The position numbers and the translations under genes are program-made. Shown one piece after another: positions 50,077-58,700 of a DNA stretch of 64,000 nucleotides; the stretch's first letter is position 1, and every line of letters starts with the position of its first letter. The notes below the pieces were generated by a model that searched no databases, had not been told where the DNA came from, and saw only the letters and a list, made by a program, of their open reading frames with translations. The DNA comes from Curtobacterium flaccumfaciens pv. betae (lineage in GTDB: Bacteria > Actinomycetota > Actinomycetes > Actinomycetales > Microbacteriaceae), in assembly GCF_026241855.1 (NCBI RefSeq), contig NZ_JAPJDC010000001.1, forward strand, positions 3,038,001 through 3,102,000, in the 5' to 3' direction.

Positions 50077-50730
50077 GTGAAGCGTCTCTCCCCCGGCCAG
50101 CGCTGGGTCATCGGTCTCGGCGCGTTCGCGCTCGTCTGCCTCGTCGTCGGCATCATCGCCATCGCCGTCGGGATCGGCAACGGCGCAGCCACCTGCGTCG
50201 ACGCCGAGGACGACGGGTTGCAGTACGCGTGCCCCGGTGACACCAGCAGCATCCTGTGGGGCAGTGTCCTCGCCGTCGTCGGGCTGCTCCACCTCGGACT
50301 CACCGGGCTCGCGGGGGCACTCGTCTGGACCTCGACCCCGACGATCGGTCCGAAGCCGGTCCGGCGACCCGAGCACCTGCCCGGCCAGACCCAGCGGGTG
50401 TTCTCCTACGGCACGCTCCAGCAGCCCCTCGTGCAGGAGTCACTGTTCGGCGAGCATGTCCCGACCACCCCGGACTCCCTGCCCGGCTGGCGGCTCGACC
50501 GGGTGACGATCACCGACCCGGACGTCATCCGGACGAGCGGCTCGGACCAGCACCCGATCCTGCGCCGCGGTGCTCCTGACGACGTCGTCGAAGGGGTGGC
50601 CCTGGCTCTCGGGTACGAGTGGCAGCTCCGCGCGGTCGACGGGTACGAGGTCGCCGACTACCAGCGCGTGCGGGTCACACTCGCCTCGGGTCGGACGGCC
50701 TGGGTCTACGTCGCCGCCGACGAAGCCTGA
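50077..50730 (+). CDS. AIG2/gamma-glutamylcyclotransferase-like domain with N-terminal membrane part
   Basis: 217 residues. Residues 9-33 and 58-85 are two membrane helices with an outside loop that holds two Cys (GAATCVDAEDDGLQYACPG), likely a disulfide. From residue 105 follows an AIG2-like fold: QRVFSYGTLQQPLVQESLFG is the substrate-loop motif, and LGYEWQLRAVDGYEVADYQRVRV holds the region of the catalytic Glu (the expected Glu is seen as DGYE). AIG2-like enzymes cleave gamma-glutamyl amines to 5-oxoproline, but many members are uncharacterised. Joining to two membrane helices is unusual. The 3' end overlaps oleD, on the other strand, by 25 bases. Confidence 0.8.
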   Translation: MKRLSPGQRWVIGLGAFALVCLVVGIIAIAVGIGNGAATCVDAEDDGLQYACPGDTSSILWGSVLAVVGLLHLGLTGLAGALVWTSTPTIGPKPVRRPEHLPGQTQRVFSYGTLQQPLVQESLFGEHVPTTPDSLPGWRLDRVTITDPDVIRTSGSDQHPILRRGAPDDVVEGVALALGYEWQLRAVDGYEVADYQRVRVTLASGRTAWVYVAADEA

Positions 50731-51701
50731 AGCGCGGCCGCTGCGGCTAGTCGCTCGAGCCCCTCGTCGATCGACACCGACGGGGTCCACCCGAGGTGCT
50801 GCCGGGTCCGCCGCTGGTCGAACCAGTGCGCGGTCGACAGCTGCTCGGCCAGGAACCGGGTCATCGGTGGCTCGTCCTCGCCCGGTCGGACGCGCCAGAC
50901 GGCCTCGACCACGGACCCCGCTGCCCGGGCGACAGCAGCCGGCACGTGCCACTGCGGGGGCCGGACGCCGGACGCCGTGCAGATACCGGCGAGCAGATCG
51001 GCGACGGGTCGGGGCTCACCGTTCGTGACCACGTAGGCGTTGCCGTGCACGCCGTCGTCCGTGACGCGTTCGAGTGCCGCGACCATGGCCGTCGCGGCGT
51101 TGTCGACGTAGAGCGTGTCGATGAGCGCAGCGCCGGAGTCGAGCAGCGGGAGCCGTCCGGCTCGGGCCCGCTCGACGATCCGTCCGACGAGCTGGGTGTC
51201 CCCCGGACCCCACACCAGGTGCGGCCGGACGGCCACGACGGCGAAGTCCGGGGCGTCGGCACCGAGTGCCAGCAGCTCCGCCGCGGCCTTGGTGCGGGCG
51301 TAGTCACCACGCGCACGGGACGGTTCGGCCGGACCGGCGTCGGCCCCGACGAGCGACGAACCGGTGTGCGCGACCGACGGCGACGACACGAAGACGAAGC
51401 GCCCGACGCCGGCGGCGCGGGCGGCCGCCAGCAGTGAGCGGGTTCCCTCGACGTTGACCCGGGCGAAGTCGGCCGGGTCCCCGGCGAGCGACACCTTCGC
51501 GGCCAGGTGCACGACCGCCTCGACCCCGTCGACCGCGCGGGCGATCGCAGCGTCGTCCGTCATCGTCCCGGCGACGTCCTGCACGCCCGAGACCCCGGAG
51601 GGACGGCGCTGGAAGGTCCGGACCTCGTGCCCGGCGTCCCGCACGGCTGCGGCGGTGGCCTGCCCGAGGAACCCGCTGGCCCCGGTGACCAGGACCTTCA
51701 C
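50706..51701 (-). CDS. oleD: OleD, NADPH-dependent 2-alkyl-3-ketoacid reductase
   Basis: 331 residues, GTG start. Extended short-chain dehydrogenase: VTGASGFLGQAT binds the cofactor, FVFVSSPSVAH holds the catalytic Ser and DYARTKAAAEL the Tyr-x3-Lys pair. VRPHLVWGPGDTQLV is typical of the 3-beta-HSD/OleD branch. OleD reduces the beta-ketoacid made by OleA to the beta-hydroxyacid. It is the last gene of the ole operon, 133 bases after oleBC, with a family B palindrome in the gap. Its identity rests mainly on context with oleA and oleBC. Confidence 0.88.
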   Translation of the reverse strand: MKVLVTGASGFLGQATAAAVRDAGHEVRTFQRRPSGVSGVQDVAGTMTDDAAIARAVDGVEAVVHLAAKVSLAGDPADFARVNVEGTRSLLAAARAAGVGRFVFVSSPSVAHTGSSLVGADAGPAEPSRARGDYARTKAAAELLALGADAPDFAVVAVRPHLVWGPGDTQLVGRIVERARAGRLPLLDSGAALIDTLYVDNAATAMVAALERVTDDGVHGNAYVVTNGEPRPVADLLAGICTASGVRPPQWHVPAAVARAAGSVVEAVWRVRPGEDEPPMTRFLAEQLSTAHWFDQRRTRQHLGWTPSVSIDEGLERLAAAAALQASSAAT

Positions 51702-51751
51702 GGGCGCACCTTCCGGCCGCCGTCTCGAACCGCGGCGGGTCGGAGATTCGT

Positions 51752-51828
51752 GCTCACCGACACCTCACGCACCCGACGGCCCGTGAGGTGTCGCTGAGCG
51801 CGCGAGAACGCGCCGAACGCGCCGAACG
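51752..51828. repeat. Family B palindrome in the oleBC-oleD gap, followed by a short tandem repeat
   Basis: Arms 51752-51769 and 51782-51799 (GCTCACCGACACCTCACG) pair at 17 of 18 positions. Next to it CGCCGAACG is repeated at 51811 and 51820. The hairpin lies inside the ole operon, where it could lower oleD expression relative to oleA and oleBC. Confidence 0.75.
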
Positions 51829-51834
51829 CGCCGC

Positions 51835-54552
51835 TCACGGGCGCACCATCCGTCCGCCGGACAGCACCGAGCCGGCCCAGCGGGACAGCCGGGTGCGGTC
51901 GACCTTGGAGTTGTGCCGGATGTCCGTCGGCAGCACGGGCACGACGAGCACCGCGGCGAGTGGCACTCCGGCGGCGGCACGGACCGCTGCGGCGAGCGAC
52001 GGCGACGCCAGCCCGGGTCGGCGAACGGCAGGGTCCGTCTCGACGACGGCCACCACCTGCTGGGTGCCGATCGGCCCGATGCCCGCGACCCCGGCACGTC
52101 CGACACCGTCGACGCCCTCGATCCGCTGCTCCGGCCCCACCGGCGTGACGACCCCGTCCGGGGTGGTGAGCACGTGCTGCAGCCGGCCCTCGACCCAGAT
52201 CCGTCCCGCGGCATCCAGGTGCCCGACATCTCCGGTGCGGTGCCCGCGCGGGTCGTCGACGCCGAGGCGCGAGACCCGGTCGGCGCGCCAGAGCCGGTCG
52301 TAGTGGTCGCGCACGTGTGGTGCCGCGACGACGATCTCGCCGGTGATCCCGGGCTCGTCCGTCAGGGCTCCGGTCGAGCGCCCGGAACCGTCGAGCGGTG
52401 CGATGCGGACGCGGACGTTCGCTGCCGGCACCCCGACGCAGATCCCCTCGTCATCGGACCGGCCGGCGGCACGGACCCCGTCCAGGTCGACGTCCGTCAT
52501 GAGCAGCCCCTCGGTCATGCCGTAGGGGGTGTGCGCGCTGGCGTTCGGCATCAGCTCGGTCGCCGCGGTGAGCAGCGCGGCCGAGACGGGAGCCCCGGCC
52601 GACAGGAACAGCCGCACGCCCCGCAGCGCCTGGCGGTCGGCGTCGGTGAGTTCCGACGCGGTCGCGACGACGTTCGCCAGGGCCGCCGGCGACAGGAACA
52701 CCACGGTGGCGTCCGCCGCGGCGACCGAGGCCGCGACCGCCTTCGCCGTCAGGGTGCGCGGCGCGGTGACGTCCATGTCGGGCGCGACCGACCGCGCCCC
52801 GAGGGCCGGGCCGAGCAGCGCGAACGGTGCGAACCCGGCGACGAGGCCGGTGCCGACACCGACGTCGTACTGGGTGGCCAGGGCGTCCCGGACGGCACTG
52901 AGTTGCCCGTGCGTGTACACGACACCCTTCGCCGGCCCGGTCGATCCCGAGGTGAAGAGCACGGCAGCGGGCGCGTCCGGCGACGGGGCCGTCGGCAGCG
53001 CGGTGCCGTGCGCGAGACGGCGGGCTCCGCAGCGGGCGACGTCGACGAGCGTGTGCTCCACCCGCAGCGCCTTCCGGGCCGGCGCGGGCAACGAGACCGT
53101 CGCGATGCGTCGCCCCGGCCAGCCGAGGGCACGCGCGGCACCGAGCCCGGGCAGCGCGCCGATGATCCAGTCCGGTCGGGCTCCACGGACGGCCCGGGTC
53201 AGTCCGCCGAGTCCGAGTCCGGCGTCCGCGACGACGACGACCGCCCCGATCCGCACGCAGGCGTACAGGACGGCGGTCAGGTCGGCACCGGGGGTCACCA
53301 GGAGCGAGACACGGTCGCCGCTCCGGACGCCCAGGTCGTCGAGTCCTGCGGCGATCTCGTCGACCCGTCGGGCGAGCAGTCGCCACGTGATCGTGCGGGG
53401 GCCACCGGCGGCGGCCATCTCGACCAGCGCGGGTTCGTCGCTCTCGCGCAGTTCGTCGAGCCGCGCCCAGAGCGGCGGGGTCGCCTGTGCGGACTGGCCC
53501 GGGTCCACGGCGTCGGACTGGAGGCCCGTGGGGGCCTGGGCAGGACGGCCACCGTCCGGCAGGCGGTCACCGAGCCAGTCGAACACCGCGCCCGCCACGT
53601 CGGCGTCATCCGGCAGCAGGTGCCCGGCGCCCTCGAACCGGTGGACGTCGGCGTGCGGCACGCGTTCGGTCAGGTCGTCCAGGTAGCGCTCGAGGAACAC
53701 CGGGTCGCGCGGACCCCAGAGCAGGAGCACCGGCACGTCGAGCGCGGCGACCCCGGCGGCGATGCGGTCGAGTTCGGGTGCGCTCCGGTGCCGGGCGTCG
53801 ACGGGGATGTCCGCGACGAACCCGCCGATGCCACCGCGTCGGGCGGCACCGCGGTAGGGCGCCCGGTAGCCGTCGGCGACGGCCCGCTCGAGCTTCGGGT
53901 GCGCGATGGCCAGGGTGGTCTCGAGGAACGCCGGGGTCACGACCGTCGCGCGGCCGAGCATCCCCGGACCGAGGGCGAGCCGCAACGGTGCGGGGATCGG
54001 GGCGTCGTCGGGCTGGTGCACGGCCGTGTTGCACGTCATCGCGGCGGCCAGGACGTCCGGGTGGTCGACCGCCCAACCGAGCGACACCACACCGCCCCAG
54101 TCGTGGCCGAGGGTGACGACCGGTCCGGTCAGCCCGAGTTCGTCGGTCAAGGCTCCGAGGTCCGCGACGCGCTGCGCCAGTCCGCGCTCGACGCCGGTGC
54201 GCTCCGAGAAGCCCATGTCGAGCTGGTCGACCGCGACCACACGCCAGGCGGGGCCGCCGGCCTGCGCGACCTCGAGCGAGGTGCGGAGCACCGACCGCCA
54301 CAGGTACGACCACGTCGGGTTGCCGTGCACGCAGAGGATCGTGCCGATCGGTTCCACGCCGAGCGCGGCCAGGGACCCGGCCGTGTCGAGGAGGTGCCAG
54401 GTGCGCGCGGCGCGATCTGTGCCTCCCGTCCGATCTCCGGACCACGCGGGGACCGTGACCAGACGCGACCAGGCCGGGTCGAGGTCGGGCAGGGAGGGCG
54501 GCTGCGTCGCCGGAGCCGTGCTCGCGGCGACGCGGGGCAGCCGGGACCTCAC
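51835..54552 (-). CDS. oleBC: OleBC fusion: beta-lactone decarboxylase and beta-lactone synthetase
   Basis: 905 residues. The OleB half (about 30-330) is a haloalkane-dehalogenase-like hydrolase: HGNPTWSYLWR for the oxyanion hole, the nucleophilic Asp in LGHDWGG, and the His in EGAGHLLPDD. A linker of about 20 residues leads to the OleC half (350-905), an AMP-forming ligase: FTSGSTGPAKGVVYTHGQL, HTPYGMTEG and GHRTGDVGHLDAAGRIWVEG. OleC closes the beta-hydroxyacid to a beta-lactone and OleB removes CO2 to give a cis-olefin. The fusion is the form known from actinobacteria such as Micrococcus luteus. The late ligase part has NSKVDRTRLSRW (Lys of the C-terminal domain). The GTG start overlaps the oleA stop. 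Confidence 0.93.
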   Translation of the reverse strand: MRSRLPRVAASTAPATQPPSLPDLDPAWSRLVTVPAWSGDRTGGTDRAARTWHLLDTAGSLAALGVEPIGTILCVHGNPTWSYLWRSVLRTSLEVAQAGGPAWRVVAVDQLDMGFSERTGVERGLAQRVADLGALTDELGLTGPVVTLGHDWGGVVSLGWAVDHPDVLAAAMTCNTAVHQPDDAPIPAPLRLALGPGMLGRATVVTPAFLETTLAIAHPKLERAVADGYRAPYRGAARRGGIGGFVADIPVDARHRSAPELDRIAAGVAALDVPVLLLWGPRDPVFLERYLDDLTERVPHADVHRFEGAGHLLPDDADVAGAVFDWLGDRLPDGGRPAQAPTGLQSDAVDPGQSAQATPPLWARLDELRESDEPALVEMAAAGGPRTITWRLLARRVDEIAAGLDDLGVRSGDRVSLLVTPGADLTAVLYACVRIGAVVVVADAGLGLGGLTRAVRGARPDWIIGALPGLGAARALGWPGRRIATVSLPAPARKALRVEHTLVDVARCGARRLAHGTALPTAPSPDAPAAVLFTSGSTGPAKGVVYTHGQLSAVRDALATQYDVGVGTGLVAGFAPFALLGPALGARSVAPDMDVTAPRTLTAKAVAASVAAADATVVFLSPAALANVVATASELTDADRQALRGVRLFLSAGAPVSAALLTAATELMPNASAHTPYGMTEGLLMTDVDLDGVRAAGRSDDEGICVGVPAANVRVRIAPLDGSGRSTGALTDEPGITGEIVVAAPHVRDHYDRLWRADRVSRLGVDDPRGHRTGDVGHLDAAGRIWVEGRLQHVLTTPDGVVTPVGPEQRIEGVDGVGRAGVAGIGPIGTQQVVAVVETDPAVRRPGLASPSLAAAVRAAAGVPLAAVLVVPVLPTDIRHNSKVDRTRLSRWAGSVLSGGRMVRP

Positions 54553-55622
54553 CAGTGGAGTTCCATCATCGCCGTGTTGATACCCGACCCGACGCCACCC
54601 AGGAACACGCGGTCACCGCGACGGATGCCGCCGGAAGCGACCTCGTCGGCCAGGGTGATCGGGATCGACGCGGGGCCGACGTTGCCGAACCGCTGGTACG
54701 TGGTGGGGACCTTGTCGCGCGGGATGCCGATCGCCTCGACGAAGGCGTTGGTGTGCACGTCGGAGACCTGGTGCAGCACGTAGCGGTCCATGTCGGCCCA
54801 GTCGAAGTGGGCTCGTGCCTCGGTCCAGGCGGCGACGACGAGCTCCATGCCGCCCTTGAGCAGCATCTTCGCATCGGTGAACATGCCGTCGACGCTGCCG
54901 ACGCACAGGTCGTACCACTGGGTCGCCGCGCGGGTGACGCCGCCGACGATCCGGTGGCCTTCGGGGTGCAGATCCGCCGGGCCGAGCACGGCCGCCGCAG
55001 CACCGGACCCGAGGGTCAGGCTGGCGAACTCGCTCATGAAGTCCTTGCGGTTCCGGCCGCCCTGGTTCAGACGGTCGATGGTGTTGAGCTGCACCTGGTC
55101 GGCGTCCTCGCCGTCGACGACGAGCGCGTACTTGATCTGCCCGGAGTCGATCATGCCCGCGGCGACGCTCATGGCGTTGACGAACCCCAGGCAGGCGTTC
55201 GCGATGTCGAAGTTGATGGCGGACGACGGCAGCCCGAGACCGTGGTGCAGGCGCACGGCGACCGACGGCTCGAGGTGCGGACGGGTCACCGAGGTGTTGA
55301 TGAGCAGCCCGATCTCGTCCGGACGGACACCGGCCTCGGCCATGGCACGGCGGCCGGCGTCGATCGCGGCGTCCTGGAAAGTCTGGCCCTCGCCCCAGTT
55401 GCGACGCTCGATGACCCCGGCGACGCGCTCGAGCAGCCCCATCGGCAGACGGAGCCGACGGAGGACCCCGCGGAGCTTGGCCTCGATGTCGGCCGAGGTC
55501 GTCACACGCTCCGCCGTGGTGGTCGCCACGGAGAGCAGCGAGACGTTCCGGTGCTTCGCCGTGGCGTTGCCGGGCTGCTCCGGTTCACTGCTCGATGCCT
55601 GGTCGACCGGCCGTTCCGTCAT
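54549..55622 (-). CDS. oleA: OleA, acyl-CoA head-to-head condensing thiolase
   Basis: 357 residues. KAS III-like thiolase fold. The nucleophile is Cys144 in FDIANACLGFVNAM and the general base Glu118 in VTRPHLEPS, a motif specific to OleA rather than FabH. HQVSDVHTNAF holds the His and FGNVGPASIPITL the Asn. It joins two long acyl-CoAs into a 2-alkyl-3-ketoacid, the first step to long-chain monoalkenes. The first 30 residues are a polar extension. It leads the minus-strand operon oleA-oleBC-oleD and is divergent from the giant Ig-repeat protein gene. Confidence 0.94.
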   Translation of the reverse strand: MTERPVDQASSSEPEQPGNATAKHRNVSLLSVATTTAERVTTSADIEAKLRGVLRRLRLPMGLLERVAGVIERRNWGEGQTFQDAAIDAGRRAMAEAGVRPDEIGLLINTSVTRPHLEPSVAVRLHHGLGLPSSAINFDIANACLGFVNAMSVAAGMIDSGQIKYALVVDGEDADQVQLNTIDRLNQGGRNRKDFMSEFASLTLGSGAAAAVLGPADLHPEGHRIVGGVTRAATQWYDLCVGSVDGMFTDAKMLLKGGMELVVAAWTEARAHFDWADMDRYVLHQVSDVHTNAFVEAIGIPRDKVPTTYQRFGNVGPASIPITLADEVASGGIRRGDRVFLGGVGSGINTAMMELHW

Positions 55623-55696
55623 GATCGTCACCGACACATACTTCCGCATCCGGCCTGTGTGCGCGATCCGGATGCGCTGGACGGCCCTGAATCCGA

Positions 55697-55743
55697 GCAA
55701 TGCATTGCATGTGAAATACATATTGCATACGATGGCTACCGAC
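55697..55743. promoter_or_regulatory. AT-rich divergent control region with GCAATGCATTGC palindrome and ATTGCAT repeats
   Basis: GCAATGCATTGC (55697-55708) is a perfect 12-bp palindrome. ATTGCAT occurs at 55704-55710 and 55732-55738 in the same direction. A TACGAT -10 box for the plus-strand gene is at 55738-55743. The stretch is far richer in A/T than its surroundings and lies between oleA and the surface protein gene, so one regulator could act on both. Confidence 0.55.
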
Positions 55744-55763
55744 CCCTTCGATCGGAGCCCCGA

Positions 55764-58700
55764 ATGCCCCCGCTCAGCAAGTCCACCTCTGCCGCAGCCC
55801 TCCTGCTGGCCTTCGCGCCGTTGGCGGTGCCGGACATGGCCGCCGCGACGACCGTCACGACGGCACCCGCGCCGACCGAGGAGCGAGCCGACGCGTCCGT
55901 GGAGCCGGAGGCTCCGGGCGCGGGCGAGGGCGAGTCGCCTGTCGACAGTGGCGCACCTGTCGAGCCCGAGGCACCCGCGGACACCGCGGCCCCGGTCGAC
56001 GCCGACCCCGCCACGAAGCCGGAGCCGGCCCCGGCGCCGAGCACCGCGCCCGCCCCGACCCCCACGCCCGAGGCACAGCCCACGACCGACGAGGTCACGC
56101 CGAACGAGACGCCGATCAACGTCTACGTCCAGGGCGCGACGGACGCGATCGGCCAGCCGGGACAGCGGTTCGAGACGTCGATCTTCAACGTCAAGAACTC
56201 GAGTGGCTTCACGATCCCGAGCCGCTCGCTCGACTTCCACTGGACCATCACCGGCCCTGCGACCTTCACACGCGGACGACCGCCGTTCAGCGTGGCGAAC
56301 TCGGGCACGGCGAACGTCGCGAACTGCACGTTCACGTCTCCCACGCAGACCGACTGCCTCGGAGCGAATCCCCAGCCGCTCAACACCGGAGGAGCGAACT
56401 TCAACCACATCCGGGTGCCGATCACCGTCGACGCTTCGGCGCTGCCGGGCGACGTCGTCACGGTGCACGGCTCGTTCGCCCCGAACGCCGCCACCGACTA
56501 CGTCAACACGAACGAGCAGACGACATCGACGTGGAAGGTCACCATCCCGCTGACCTCCGCCGTCATCGACGAGCCGACCGCAGCAGTCGGACCGAAGCCG
56601 ACCATCACCGGCCAGGGCGTCCCCGGCGGCACCGTCGACGTGACCGTCGGTGACCGGGCACCGGTGAACGTCCGTGTGGGTGACGACGGCACCTGGTCGC
56701 TCCCCGTCACCGAGGCGTTGTCGGACGGGTCGGTCACCGTCACCGCCGTACAGCACCGCAACGGCTTCACCGCCGAACCGACCACGGCGACCCTCGACGT
56801 CGACGCCACCGCCCCCGATGTCCCCATCGTCGACGACCCCGGCACCCTCGACGACCCGACCGGACCCATCACCGGTACAGCCGACCCGGGCTCCATCGTC
56901 ATCGTCCGGGACCGTGACGGCAACGAACTCGGCCGCGACCGCGCGAACGAGGACGGCGACTTCTCCGTCCGTCTCGACGCGCCGCTGCCGGAGGGCGCGA
57001 CCGATCTCGTGGTCGTCGCCGCCGATGCGGTCGGCAACGAGTCCGGCCCGGCGACCGCGACCGCGGTCGTCCCGGACACCACAGCGCCTGATGCTCCGGT
57101 CGTCGAGCGCCAGGACCTCGCGACCCCGACCGGTCCGGTGGTCGGAACCGCCGAGCCCGGCTCCATCGTCATCATCCGTGACCAGGACGGCAACGAGATC
57201 GGGCGGGGCGAAGCCAACGACGACGGCGACTTCTCGGTCGAGCTGAACGAGCCGCTGACCAAGGGCGACCACGGCCTGGAGGTCGTCGCGCAGGACGACG
57301 CCGGCAACGAGTCGGCTCCCTCGCCCGTGACCGTCACCGCACCCGACGTCACCGCACCCGACGCACCGATCAGCACGACCCCCGAGTTCCTCGCCGACGG
57401 CACCGGCCCCTTCACCGGGTCGGCCGAACCCGGTTCGACGGTGATCGTGCGGGACGCCGACGGCAACGAACTCGGCCGTGCCGAGGCCCGCGACGACGGG
57501 CAGTTCACCATCGTGCTCGACGAGCCGCTCGACGACGGCGCGCACGACCTCGAGCTCGTCGCGCAGGACGAGGCCGGCAACGTCTCGTCCCCGACGCCGG
57601 TCACGGTGGACGTGGACGACGACGCTCCGAACGCACCGATCGTCACCGGTCCGACCGACCTGGCTGACGGCAAGGGCCCGATCACCGGGACCGCCGAGCC
57701 GGGCTCCACGGTCATCGTCCGTGACGAGGACGGCAACCAGATCGGCCGCGGTGAGGCCAACGACGACGGCGACTTCTCCATCGAGTTGGACGACCCCCTC
57801 GACGATGGCGAGCACCACCTCGAACTGATCGCACAGGACGACGCCGGCAACATCTCGACCCCCACCCCGGTCACCATCGACGTCGACACCGAAGCACCCG
57901 ACGCACCCGTCGTCACCAGCCCGTCCGACCTGAGCGATGGCAAGGGACCGATCACGGGTACCGCGGAGCCGGGCTCGACCGTGATCATCCGCGACGAGGA
58001 CAGCAACGAGCTCGGCCGCGGTGAGGCCAACGACGACGGCGACTTCTCCATCGAGCTGGACGAACCGCTGACCGACGGCGAGCACAAGCTCGAACTCGTC
58101 GCTGCAGACAAGGCCGGCAACGAATCCGACCCGACCGACACCACGGTCGACGTCGACACCGAAGCACCGACAGCACCCGTCGTCACAAGCCCCAGCGATC
58201 TCGCTGACGGCAAGGGTCCCATCAGCGGCACCGCCGAGCCCGGCTCCACGGTGATCATCCGTGACGAAGACGGCAACGAACTCGGCCGCGGCGAGGCCAA
58301 CGACGATGGGGACTTCTCCATCGAACTCGATGTGCCCCTCGACGACGGCGAGCACAAGCTGGAACTCGTCGCCCAGGACGACGCCGGCAACACCTCCGAG
58401 GAAACGAAGACCACGGTCGACGTCGACACCGAAGCACCGACAGCACCGGTCGTGACCAGCCCCAGCGATCTCGACAACGGCAAGGGCCCGATCAGCGGGA
58501 CCGCGGAACCCGGCTCGATCGTGATCATCCGCGACGAGGAGGGCAACGAGATCGGCCGCGGCAAAGCCAACGACGACGGCGACTTCTCGATCGAGCTGGA
58601 CGAGCCCCTCGACGACGGCGAGCACAAGCTCGAGCTCGTCGCTGAAGACAAAGCCGGCAACGAATCTGGCCCGACCGACACCACGGTCGATGTCGACACC

